Under the pieces are notes generated by a model, which saw nothing but the letters and a program-made list of their open reading frames with translations, searched no databases and was not told the DNA's origin. 49,021 nt of DNA. Source: Moorena sp. SS36440bin_2 (GTDB lineage Bacteria; Cyanobacteriota; Cyanobacteriia; Cyanobacteriales; Coleofasciculaceae). Every line of letters begins with the position of its first letter. Position 1 is the stretch's first letter. This document shows, in pieces, positions 35,821 through 42,844 of the stretch. Both the position numbers and the translations under genes were made by a program. The DNA lies in contig WTKN01000337.1 of NCBI GenBank assembly GCA_011524395.1, positions 1 to 49,021 on the forward strand, given 5' to 3'.

Positions 35821-36372
35821 ATGGATATCACAGGTTACACGAGAATGGATCTTCTGACTAAAGAGCAGTGGGATTTTAGCAGTCAATGTCTTGAAGAACT
35901 TGTCAATAGTGTGACAGACCAGATTGTTAAAGCCTTGCTAGAGCTGCGCGGTAGTACAATGGGAGCTCAAGTAGATCGCCTGGAACATTCCTTACAAACA
36001 GCCACTCGGGCATTGCGGAGTGGTGCTGATGAAGAAATGGTTGTTTGTGCCCTGCTACACGATATTGGCGATAACCTTGCGCCCTATAATCATGGTCAAG
36101 TGGCTGCAGCGATTTTACGACCTTATGTGTCCCCAGAAAATGCCTGGATGATAGAAAATCATGAGGTCTTTCAAGGTTATTACTTTAACAACTTTATCGG
36201 TCAAGATCGCAATGAGCGCGATAAGTTCAAAGAGCATCCCGCTTTTGAACAAACAATTATTTTCTGCGATCGCTGGGATCAACTGTCTTTCGATCCAAAT
36301 TATGACACACTTTCTCTTTCCTGTTTCCGACCGATGCTCGAATCGATTTTTAGTCGCGAACCCAGACTTTAG
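35821..36372 (+). CDS. TmpB/PhnZ-like HD-domain oxygenase
   Basis: The 183-residue protein has an HD-domain metal site: His56 (RLEHSLQTA), His80-Asp81 (ALLHDIGDN), His91 (YNHGQVAA), His114 (IENHEVFQGYYF) and Asp150 (FCDRWDQLSFDP). This follows the family of mixed-valence di-iron oxygenases (PhnZ, TmpB, MIOX relatives) more than that of phosphohydrolases, especially in the NH...NHE/FQGYYF segment. TmpB cleaves the hydroxylated carbon-phosphorus bond made by TmpA, giving glycine betaine and phosphate. Here the neighbour is a TmpA-like enzyme, but no phosphonate synthesis gene (PEP mutase) is visible. Another oxidative cleavage of an alpha-hydroxylated substrate is plausible. Confidence 0.78.
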   Translation: MDITGYTRMDLLTKEQWDFSSQCLEELVNSVTDQIVKALLELRGSTMGAQVDRLEHSLQTATRALRSGADEEMVVCALLHDIGDNLAPYNHGQVAAAILRPYVSPENAWMIENHEVFQGYYFNNFIGQDRNERDKFKEHPAFEQTIIFCDRWDQLSFDPNYDTLSLSCFRPMLESIFSREPRL

Positions 36373-36392
36373 ACTGATATCAGTGCCCCGTG

Positions 36393-36453
36393 GCGATCGC
36401 CTTTGGCGCGCTCTGAAGAGCGATTGGCCGTAGGCCACGCCAAAGGCGATCGC
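36393..36453. repeat. HIP1-containing hairpin
   Basis: GCGATCGCCTTTGGCG and CGCCAAAGGCGATCGC form a perfect 16-base stem. The inner CGCTCT/AGAGCG adds a second stem. It sits just after the HD oxygenase gene and could act as a terminator or be a mobile palindromic repeat. The two ends each carry a HIP1 octamer. Confidence 0.7.
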
Positions 36454-36519
36454 TGAACTTAAATTTGGGTAGTCCTAAAAACCATTACCCAATCTCCTTC
36501 AAACTCCCTGCGAAGATAG

Positions 36520-37446
36520 ATGAAATTCCCAATTAAAGCTGTACGATTCCCAGTAAATCCAATTATTAAACCGGGAATGCCAGGATTAAAAGGTGATCGT
36601 GGTGCTAACATTAATGGTCCATCCCTGATTCGTGTTCCTAACTGGATTGAAAATCCCCTAGGACGCTATTATCTTTATTTTGCTCATCACTTGGGTAAAT
36701 ATATTCGTCTTGCCTATGCCGACTCTCTAGAAGGAGAGTGGAAGATCTATGAGCAGGGAACCCTACACTTGGATGAAACAACTTGCTTGGATCATATTGC
36801 TTCTCCAGATGTCCATGTTGACAATGAAGCCAAAGAAATACGGATGTACTTTCATGGCGACTATGAGGGGAGGGATAAGTACGATCAGGTGACAATGCTG
36901 GCAAAATCTGAAGATGGTCTCCATTTTACTGCTTTGCCAGAGATACTTGGACCATACTATTTTCGAGTTTTCCAGCACAACGGATTCCACTATAGCATTG
37001 CTCAAAACTGGTATGCTACAGTGATGAACAACCGTCCCATAGCTGGAATTGTACTCCGGTCAAAAGATGGTTTTACAGGGTTTGAGGCAGGACAAGATTT
37101 TATACTTAATCTACGACACGGTGCTGTCTTGGTAAAAGACGATTGGTTATTCCTATTCTACTCCAGATATGGCGATGCCCCGGAACGTATATTAATGAGC
37201 TACGTGGATTTAACCAAGGATTGGCAGGAGTGGATTGCTTCAGAACCGGTTACAGTTCTCGAACCAGAAATGGATTATGAGGGAGTTGCTTTACCTATTG
37301 TCTCTTCGGAAGTTGGTGTTGCAGAAGAACCGGTGCGAGAACTGCGCGATCCAGCTATTTACACCGAAGGAGAAAAAACATACTTACTGTATTCAGTAGC
37401 AGGGGAAGAAGGTATCGCGATCGCTGAACTGAAATTTTGCGATTAA
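36520..37446 (+). CDS. Beta-propeller protein of the GH43/GH32-like fold
   Basis: This 308-residue protein is made of repeated beta-blades with the character of five-bladed propeller glycosidases: NGPSLIRVPNW, GRYYLYFAHH, YIRLAYADSLEGEWKIYEQG, IASPDVHVD and RELRDPAIYTEGEKTYLLYS. The last motif, RDPAIY, is typical of GH43-related proteins. There is no signal peptide. It lies within the oxygenase/megasynthase run, so it may process a glycosylated intermediate or act as a non-hydrolytic propeller enzyme. Which acidic residues are catalytic cannot be assigned by eye. Its stop codon is followed within two bases by a copy of another gene's 3' end. Confidence 0.72.
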   Translation: MKFPIKAVRFPVNPIIKPGMPGLKGDRGANINGPSLIRVPNWIENPLGRYYLYFAHHLGKYIRLAYADSLEGEWKIYEQGTLHLDETTCLDHIASPDVHVDNEAKEIRMYFHGDYEGRDKYDQVTMLAKSEDGLHFTALPEILGPYYFRVFQHNGFHYSIAQNWYATVMNNRPIAGIVLRSKDGFTGFEAGQDFILNLRHGAVLVKDDWLFLFYSRYGDAPERILMSYVDLTKDWQEWIASEPVTVLEPEMDYEGVALPIVSSEVGVAEEPVRELRDPAIYTEGEKTYLLYSVAGEEGIAIAELKFCD

Positions 37447-37448
37447 AA

Positions 37449-37491
37449 GGAATTTGTTTAAAAGAATCTTATTTCGGCACAATTACATAAA
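37449..37491 (+). repeat. Scar: copy of the 3' end of the 19125-20813 methyltransferase gene
   Basis: These 43 bases match 20772-20814 at 41 positions, including the stop codon and the stretch TTCGGCACAATTACATAAA. There is no upstream coding copy here. It indicates that a related methyltransferase gene, or its end, once lay or recombined at this position. Confidence 0.8.
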
Positions 37492-37502
37492 CATATACCA
37501 AA

Positions 37503-37537
37503 GGGAACAGGGAACAGGGAACAGGGAACAGGGAACA
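37503..37537. repeat. GGGAACA tandem repeat
   Basis: Five perfect copies of GGGAACA. Low-complexity heptad array of the kind also seen at 1806-1855. Confidence 0.9.
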
Positions 37538-37676
37538 AAATTATCACAATTCATTTAGGATTGCTATAGTACAGAAGATTTACTACTATACCCGCATTTA
37601 TCACAAGGAGTGCAAACGCTAAATCATAATATTCTGTACTACAGAATGAAGTGCGAAAAGTAGTATAATAAATACT

Positions 37677-37717
37677 AACTTAGTTGGTGAAATTGTGGAT
37701 ACCAAGAATAACCAGGA
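37677..37717 (+). repeat. Duplicated leader, copy 1 (before Uma2)
   Basis: This 41-base stretch matches 40086-40126 at about 34 positions, sharing AAATTGT, ATACCAA and AATAACCAGGA. In copy 2 the match runs into AGGAGG, a strong ribosome binding site for the nicotinamidase gene; here the homology ends at the Uma2 ATG. Confidence 0.7.
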
Positions 37718-38286
37718 TGAATACTATTAACATTCCCCCGACCTTCAAAGTTACAGAAGAACAATTCCAAATACTCGCTACTGCTAACCGAGAAAAGCGC
37801 CTGGAACGTACTGCTAATGGAGAATTAATTGTTATGCCCCCTACAGGAGGCAATACGGGAAAACGCAACGCACAGTTATCTGCACAATTTGTTATTTGGA
37901 ACAATCAAACCAAACTCGGAGTTGTTTTTGACTCTTCTTGTGCTTTTCGTCTTCCTAATGGTGCCGAACGCTCTCCTGATGTCAGTTGGGTCAAAATAGA
38001 ACGCTGGAATCAACTCACACCAGAACAACAAGACACTTTCCCACCCCTTTGTCCTGATTTTGTCCTTGAGTTACGCTCCCGTACGGATACTATGGAAAGC
38101 TTAAGACAAAAAATGCAAGAATATTTAGACAATGGCATAAGCTTAGGCTGGTTAATCGATCCCAAAAATAAAATCGTAGAAATTTATAAACCTCAACAAG
38201 AGCTTAAGGTGTTGAACTCTCCTAAGACTCTATCTGCAGAAGAAGTATTACCTGGATTTAGTTTAAATTTTGAAACAGTTTGGTAG
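37717..38286 (+). CDS. Uma2-family PD-(D/E)XK nuclease-like protein
   Basis: From the ATG at 37717 the product has 189 residues. It shows the Uma2 (DUF820) pattern found in many copies in cyanobacteria: ELIVMPPTGGNTGKRNAQL near the N-terminus, ERSPDVSWVKIERW, CPDFVLELRSRTD (the Asp and Glu of the nuclease core) and DNGISLGWLIDPKN. These proteins have a restriction-endonuclease fold and are often linked to mobile regions, but no member-specific role is known. The start is uncertain: AGG abuts the ATG, and a TTG at 37684 would add 11 residues encoded by the duplicated leader. Confidence 0.85.
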   Translation: MNTINIPPTFKVTEEQFQILATANREKRLERTANGELIVMPPTGGNTGKRNAQLSAQFVIWNNQTKLGVVFDSSCAFRLPNGAERSPDVSWVKIERWNQLTPEQQDTFPPLCPDFVLELRSRTDTMESLRQKMQEYLDNGISLGWLIDPKNKIVEIYKPQQELKVLNSPKTLSAEEVLPGFSLNFETVW

Positions 38287-38497
38287 TTAGGATGTAAGCA
38301 TATGCGCTACGCGCAGGCTACGCCAACAGCTGTCAGCTGTCAGCCGTCAGCTTAAAATAAGCTTCATTTGGGAGAATTTAAGAGTTCGAGATTTTACAGA
38401 ATTGAAAGTCTGGGGATTTGCCCTTGGCCACAGGGCTTTGGCAGCTCAAGTAGCGATACCACTGTAAGATGAAGGTGGATGAGGTCTTGAAGGAGAT

Positions 38498-38914
38498 ATG
38501 CCAGCTAAAGACATTTACCACGAGTGTGTCAAAAATGCTCTCATTAAAGATGATTGGACAATTACCGACGATCCCCTCAGTTTAAAATGGGGTAAGAAGG
38601 ATATGTATGTTGACTTGGGAGCAGAGCAACTCTTAGCAGCCGAGAGAGCCGAACGCAAAATCGCTGTTGAAATTAAAAGTTTTATGGGTCTATCGGAAAT
38701 GAACGATCTTGAGAAAGCAATTGGTCAGTATATTGTATATCATGACGTTCTCGCCGAAGTTGAACCGGACCGAGAGCTTTATTTAGCCGTATCCCAAGAG
38801 GTTGCCAGTGGATTGTTTGAAGAACCTATTGGTGAGCTGTTGTTAAAAAATAATCGAGTTCGTCTTTTGGTTTTTGATTCTGAAGCGGAGAATATTATTA
38901 AATGGACACTTTAG
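38498..38914 (+). CDS. xisH: XisH-family protein 1
   Basis: This 138-residue protein matches XisH, one of the factors that control excision of the fdxN element in heterocyst-forming cyanobacteria. It has the family opening MPAKDIYHECVKNALIKDDW, then LGAEQLLAAERAERKIAVEIK, where the Asp, Glu and Lys positions resemble a PD-(D/E)XK nuclease core, and NNRVRLLVFD near the end. It overlaps the following xisI by 13 bases. Such pairs are widespread in cyanobacteria without fdxN elements and may act as a two-gene toxin-antitoxin-like or defence unit. That role is not established. Confidence 0.92.
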   Translation: MPAKDIYHECVKNALIKDDWTITDDPLSLKWGKKDMYVDLGAEQLLAAERAERKIAVEIKSFMGLSEMNDLEKAIGQYIVYHDVLAEVEPDRELYLAVSQEVASGLFEEPIGELLLKNNRVRLLVFDSEAENIIKWTL

Positions 38915-39237
38915 AGCGATACCGGCAGATTATTCAAAAAATAATCTCTGACTACGCACAAATTCCTTATTCTTACGGAGAAATTGAACGAAATAGCGTT
39001 TTTGATTGTGAGCGCGATCGCTACCTATTAATGATAGTTGGTTGGGAGGGAGTGCGTCAAGTTCACGGCTGTATCATTCATGTGGAAATTATCGATGGCA
39101 AAATCTGGATTCATCGCGATGGGACAGAGGATGGCATCGCTGGGGAACTCCTAGAAGCAGGTATTCCCAAAGAGCGTATTGTTCTAGGCTTTAAATCACC
39201 CGGAGTTAGGAAGCACACAGGGTTTGCAGTTGCCTAA
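38902..39237 (+). CDS. xisI: XisI-family protein 1
   Basis: This 111-residue partner of XisH begins inside the xisH stop region (13-base overlap), which implies coupled translation. It shows the XisI pattern: LERYRQIIQKIISDYA, the FDCERDRYLLMIVGW segment, IHRDGTEDGIAGELLEAGIP, and KSPGVRKHTGFAVA at the C-terminus. It is thought to act together with XisH. A second, related pair follows directly, which points to tandem duplication. Confidence 0.92.
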   Translation: MDTLERYRQIIQKIISDYAQIPYSYGEIERNSVFDCERDRYLLMIVGWEGVRQVHGCIIHVEIIDGKIWIHRDGTEDGIAGELLEAGIPKERIVLGFKSPGVRKHTGFAVA

Positions 39238-39337
39238 AGTCACCCTGTAATAAGTAATAAGTCAAGAAGAGGCTCTATCTAATTGATATAATTTAGAGTG
39301 ATCGCTAATTCCCACAACTTTAAAGTAGAGGTCAACA

Positions 39338-39754
39338 ATGGCAGCCAGAGATACCTTCCATGAAGCCGTAAAATCAGCTTTACAGAAGGACGGCTGGTGT
39401 ATTACTCACGATCCTCTCTACATCAATTTTGCTGAAGTGGAAATTTACATCGATTTGGGTGCAGAACGACTCATTGCCGCCGAAAAAGATGAAGAAAAAA
39501 TAGCTGTTGAAATTAAAACCTTTCTAAGGCCTTCGGCAATTTCTGAATTCCATACGGTTTTGGGACAATTCCTTAACTATCGCTTTGCCCTCAAAGCAGA
39601 AGATCCAAAGAGACTATTGTATTTAGCTATTCCTATTGAAATTTACGAGACCTTCTTTGCCCGTCGCTTCGTTCAACTTATTACCCAAGAGTATCAACTA
39701 AAATTAATTGTATTCGAGCCAACTAAGGAGGAAATTGTTCAATGGCAAAACTAG
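39338..39754 (+). CDS. xisH: XisH-family protein 2
   Basis: This second 138-residue XisH homologue (MAARDTFHEAVKSALQKDGW, LGAERLIAAEKDEEKIAVEIK) is the same length as the first pair's XisH but clearly diverged, so the duplication is old or the two pairs arrived separately. It overlaps its xisI by the same 13 bases. It is separated from the first pair by about 100 bases. Confidence 0.92.
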   Translation: MAARDTFHEAVKSALQKDGWCITHDPLYINFAEVEIYIDLGAERLIAAEKDEEKIAVEIKTFLRPSAISEFHTVLGQFLNYRFALKAEDPKRLLYLAIPIEIYETFFARRFVQLITQEYQLKLIVFEPTKEEIVQWQN

Positions 39755-40077
39755 AGCAATATCGGCAACTCGTCAAAGAGATCCTAACCGAATACAGCAG
39801 CCACAAACCCGCTTATGGTGAGGTAGAAGTGGAATTAATCTTTGATACCGAAAGAGACCGCTACCAGCTTGTCCATGCCGGATGGAGTAATCGTCGCCGT
39901 ATTTATGGTTCCACCATCCACATTGACCTTAAAGAGAATAAGATTTGGATTCAAAATGATGGTACAGAAGTTGGGATTGCTAACGTCTTAGTTGAACGGG
40001 GTGTCCCTCACCAAGATATTGTTCTGGCCTATCATGCCCCTTACCTCAGGAAATTTACTGAATTCGGAGTGGGATAA
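39742..40077 (+). CDS. xisI: XisI-family protein 2
   Basis: This second 111-residue XisI (LEQYRQLVKEILTEY, FDTERDRYQLVHAGW, QNDGTEVGIANVLVERGVP, YLRKFTEFGVG) completes the tandem XisH/XisI pair. Its stop lies just nine bases before the second copy of the leader repeat (40086-40126), so the whole Uma2-XisHI-XisHI block is bounded by that repeat. Confidence 0.92.
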   Translation: MAKLEQYRQLVKEILTEYSSHKPAYGEVEVELIFDTERDRYQLVHAGWSNRRRIYGSTIHIDLKENKIWIQNDGTEVGIANVLVERGVPHQDIVLAYHAPYLRKFTEFGVG

Positions 40078-40085
40078 TAAATAAT

Positions 40086-40126
40086 AACTTAGCTTTTTAA
40101 ATTGTCCATACCAAAAATAACCAGGA
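40086..40126 (+). repeat. Duplicated leader, copy 2 (before the nicotinamidase gene)
   Basis: Partner of 37677-37717. It continues as CCAGGAGGTTTTGATG, supplying the ribosome binding site and start of the nicotinamidase. A shorter related leader, AATAATCAGGAGGTCTTGATG in sense, precedes the second oxygenase at about 45410-45430. Confidence 0.7.
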
Positions 40127-40133
40127 GGTTTTG

Positions 40134-40877
40134 ATGGTAACTTCTTTAACCACTCCCGATGCCACCTTAGCAGCAATTGAAGCCGCCTTACCCATTGACC
40201 CTCAGCCCTATACTATTGGCGATCGTCCCACCGGTTTGATCGTTGTGGATGTGCTCAATGGCTTTTGCACTGTTGGTTTTGGTCCTTTGGCTCCAACAGA
40301 ACCAAATCAGCAAATAGCCACCATGGTATCAGAAAGCGATCGCCTAGCCAAAGCTTTCACAGCCAAAGGTTGGCCAGTCTTAGCTTTCCTAGATACCCAC
40401 GAACCAGGCAAACCAGAACCTCCCTATCCTCCTCATTGTGAAAAAGGGTCTGGGGAAGAAAAGCTCGTTCCTGAACTGGAATGGCTAGAAACTCATCCCC
40501 ACGCCACCTTAATTAAAAAAGACTGCATCAATGGTTTTATCGGTTCCATTGATGTAGATACTGGCAACAATAGTTTAATTAGCTGGATAAACCAGCACAA
40601 CCTAGAAGCCTTAGTAGTTGTTGGCATCTGCACAGATATTTGTGTAATGGACTTCGTGGTTACTATGCTATCAGCACGCAATCATGATATGGTACCAACC
40701 TTAAAAGATATTGCCGTCTATACTGAAGGTTGTTCAACCTTCGACCTCTCGGCAGAGATGGCAGCCCAGCAGGGTTTGCCAAAGACGGCAATTCATCCCC
40801 AGGAAATCGCTCATCATGTTGGTTTATACACCATGGCAGAGCGTGGAGCGTTCATTGCTTCTACAATTTTGATGTGA
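40134..40877 (+). CDS. Nicotinamidase (plant NIC-type isochorismatase-fold hydrolase)
   Basis: From the ATG at 40134, behind a strong AGGAGG, the product has 247 residues. It deamidates nicotinamide to nicotinic acid. It follows the plant NIC-type nicotinamidase pattern closely: IVVDVLNGFCTVGFG with the catalytic Asp, AFLDTHEPGKPEPPYPPHC with metal-site residues, TLIKKDCINGFIGSI with the Lys, and VVVGICTDICVMDFV with the nucleophile Cys. The C-terminal HHVGLYTMAERGA is also shared. Its presence next to nadC and the megasynthase makes free nicotinate a candidate building block. A TTG three bases upstream is not needed as start. Confidence 0.9.
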   Translation: MVTSLTTPDATLAAIEAALPIDPQPYTIGDRPTGLIVVDVLNGFCTVGFGPLAPTEPNQQIATMVSESDRLAKAFTAKGWPVLAFLDTHEPGKPEPPYPPHCEKGSGEEKLVPELEWLETHPHATLIKKDCINGFIGSIDVDTGNNSLISWINQHNLEALVVVGICTDICVMDFVVTMLSARNHDMVPTLKDIAVYTEGCSTFDLSAEMAAQQGLPKTAIHPQEIAHHVGLYTMAERGAFIASTILM

Positions 40878-40927
40878 CCAATCCCAAGTTTAAAACCAAG
40901 TAAAATTTACATTTTTAATAAAAAAAA

Positions 40928-41731
40928 ATGGAATCTCGACTAACAATTGTCACAGGTGCAAGCGGCGCTCTGGGTAACAGTTTTGTTGAACACTTTATAC
41001 AGCAAGAAAATACCACTTGCGTAGCCATTTCTAGATCCCCTATGGAAACGGATGCCCTGCATTGCAAATTCGATCTTCTCGATAGCAAAGCCGCCGAACA
41101 AGCCATCATTAATCTCGACCTTTCGGAAGTTTCTGATGTGATCCTTATCCATGGCGTAGGCAAATTCAAATATGAAATCGAGACAGAAACCACCGAGGAA
41201 GACTGGGATGAAAAGGGAATTGATGATGAAATATTCTCATCAAACTACCATACCTTTGTCAACGTAGCCCAGCCACTTGTCGAAAAACTTAACCAAGAGC
41301 ATCAATGCAATCGCCAGACTACCCTTGCTCTTTGTGGTTTCGGTTCTGTTACCGATAAATATAAGATCCCTTTCTGGCGCTCTTATACTTACGCCAAAGA
41401 TACCTTACGGAGCTATATCCAAGACCTAGCTCAGTCAGAAGACTGGCAAGGACTAATCAGGGGACGGTTTATCAATGTGAGTACTACAGACACAGGTAAT
41501 GAAAACAAATTGCGACCCAATGCAACAGCTGAAGAGAAAAAATATTGGCTCAAGCCAGAAAAAATCGTCCAGCAATCTCTAGAATCTCTGGAGTCCTTGC
41601 AGCCTCTGTGGCAGGAAATAGATGTCTATGAACCCATGCCAGGATTCGAGCCAGACGACTATTACAGCAATTACGATAAAATTCAAGAAAAATGGCAACG
41701 ACAGATGGGAGTGCCATCTTCATTAACTTAA
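40928..41731 (+). CDS. Short-chain dehydrogenase/reductase
   Basis: The 267-residue protein starts with the Rossmann motif TIVTGASGALGNSF. It has the SDR active-site tyrosine and lysine in YTYAK (about residues 156-160) with a serine in CGFGSVTD upstream. The cofactor-binding Asp after strand 3 is in KFDLLDSKAAEQA. It is probably an NAD(P)-dependent alcohol/ketone oxidoreductase. It lies between the nicotinamidase and nadC, all in one direction with spacings of 50 and 135 bases, so it probably takes part in the same pathway. The substrate cannot be read from sequence. Confidence 0.82.
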   Translation: MESRLTIVTGASGALGNSFVEHFIQQENTTCVAISRSPMETDALHCKFDLLDSKAAEQAIINLDLSEVSDVILIHGVGKFKYEIETETTEEDWDEKGIDDEIFSSNYHTFVNVAQPLVEKLNQEHQCNRQTTLALCGFGSVTDKYKIPFWRSYTYAKDTLRSYIQDLAQSEDWQGLIRGRFINVSTTDTGNENKLRPNATAEEKKYWLKPEKIVQQSLESLESLQPLWQEIDVYEPMPGFEPDDYYSNYDKIQEKWQRQMGVPSSLT

Positions 41732-41758
41732 CTGCATTTTTGCTAAACTTTTAACTGA

Positions 41759-41802
41759 GGAGTATTTCCTATCTCCTGTTTTTGCAAGTTAGGAAATACT
41801 CC
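41759..41802. terminator. Hairpin between SDR and nadC
   Basis: GGAGTATTTCCTA and TAGGAAATACTCC form a perfect 13-base stem around a T-rich loop, 28 bases after the SDR stop. It lacks a T-run on the 3' side. It may separate the SDR transcript from nadC. Confidence 0.55.
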
Positions 41803-41866
41803 CATTTGGAGCTAGGAATTAGAAATAGTAGTCTAATTGCATAGGAAATTAAATTGGTTAAGAGTT

Positions 41867-42724
41867 ATGGCAATATTACCTCCCTCAATAGTGTTAGACT
41901 CTCTACTGCATCAATGGCTCAAAGAAGATATTGGTAGAGGCGATCGCACCACCCAAGCTTTGTTCGCTCAAGAAGTTAGTTCTGGAAACGGACAATGGAT
42001 CGCTAAGCAAGCAGGTACAATTGCGGGACTGCCAATTGCAGCGCGGGTGTTCTATTTATTAAATGAAAAGGTCAGCTTCATCCCCCTAGTAGCAGAGGGA
42101 GAAAGTTGTCAGCCAAGCCAAGCCATTGCTCGTTTTCACGGACCATTTGATGCTTTGTTGATGGGAGAGAGGGTAGCTTTAAATCTAACTATGAGTCTGA
42201 GTGGCATTGCTACCCTAACCCGTCAGTATGCCGAAAAAATTGCTGATTTGCCTGCCCAGTTGGTGGATACTCGCAAAACTACTCCAGGCTTAAGACTATT
42301 GGAAAAATATGCAACTCAAGTGGGAGGAGCTATTAACCATCGCATGGGCTTGGATGATGCGGTGATGATTAAGGATAATCATATTAAAGCGGCTGGGGGA
42401 ATTGGGGAAGCGATCGCTCGAATTCGTAAGACTATTCCCTATCCTATGACCATAGAAGTAGAGACAACAACTCTCGCGGAAGTAGAAGAGGCGATCGCCC
42501 ACAATGCCGATATTATCATGTTGGATAATATGCCAGTTGAGCAGATGGAGGTAGCAGTTAAGCTAATTCGTGTAAGCAACAACAAGATTAAAATTGAGGC
42601 ATCGGGTAATGTGACCTTAAAGACCATTCGTGCAGTGGCAGAAACAGGAGTAGATTACATCTCCAGCAGCGCTCCTATTACTCGCTCTAGTTGGTTGGAT
42701 TTGAGTATGAGATTGGGGAGTTAA
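41867..42724 (+). CDS. nadC: Nicotinate-nucleotide pyrophosphorylase (quinolinate phosphoribosyltransferase) NadC
   Basis: From the ATG at 41867 the product has 285 residues, normal for NadC. It converts quinolinate and PRPP to nicotinate mononucleotide. Characteristic stretches are LKEDIGRGDRTTQALF, ERVALNLTMSLSGIAT, LVDTRKTTPGLRLLEKYA, GGAINHRMGLDDAVMIKDNHI and the C-terminal TGVDYISSSAPITRS. Its last 303 bases recur at 47578-47880 with about eight differences. Together with nadA, nadB and the nicotinamidase it completes a nicotinate supply route in this window. Whether it is the only nadC in the genome is unknown. Confidence 0.94.
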   Translation: MAILPPSIVLDSLLHQWLKEDIGRGDRTTQALFAQEVSSGNGQWIAKQAGTIAGLPIAARVFYLLNEKVSFIPLVAEGESCQPSQAIARFHGPFDALLMGERVALNLTMSLSGIATLTRQYAEKIADLPAQLVDTRKTTPGLRLLEKYATQVGGAINHRMGLDDAVMIKDNHIKAAGGIGEAIARIRKTIPYPMTIEVETTTLAEVEEAIAHNADIIMLDNMPVEQMEVAVKLIRVSNNKIKIEASGNVTLKTIRAVAETGVDYISSSAPITRSSWLDLSMRLGS

Positions 42725-42738
42725 GATAAACAGTAGTA
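42422..42738 (+). repeat. nadC 3'-end duplication, copy 1 (inside intact nadC)
   Basis: The stretch from ATTCGTAAG to a few bases past the stop matches 47578-47893 at about 97 percent by eye. Homology extends just beyond the stop (GAGATAAACAGTAGT-like), so the duplicated unit is DNA and not only the coding part. Confidence 0.9.
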
Positions 42739-42844
42739 TCGCCGTTTATTTCAAAGAATATAGGAAGTATACCCTGGGATAGATTGTGAATAAAGTTCGA
42801 GCTTATTACTGTACTATTGACGAGGATGACTTGAGCGAGCAGCC

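Noticed and set aside
34385-36372. A complete phosphonate biosynthesis or degradation cluster
   Set aside because: Only TmpA/TmpB-like enzymes are present; no PEP mutase, phosphonopyruvate decarboxylase, C-P lyase or phosphonate transporter is visible in the window.
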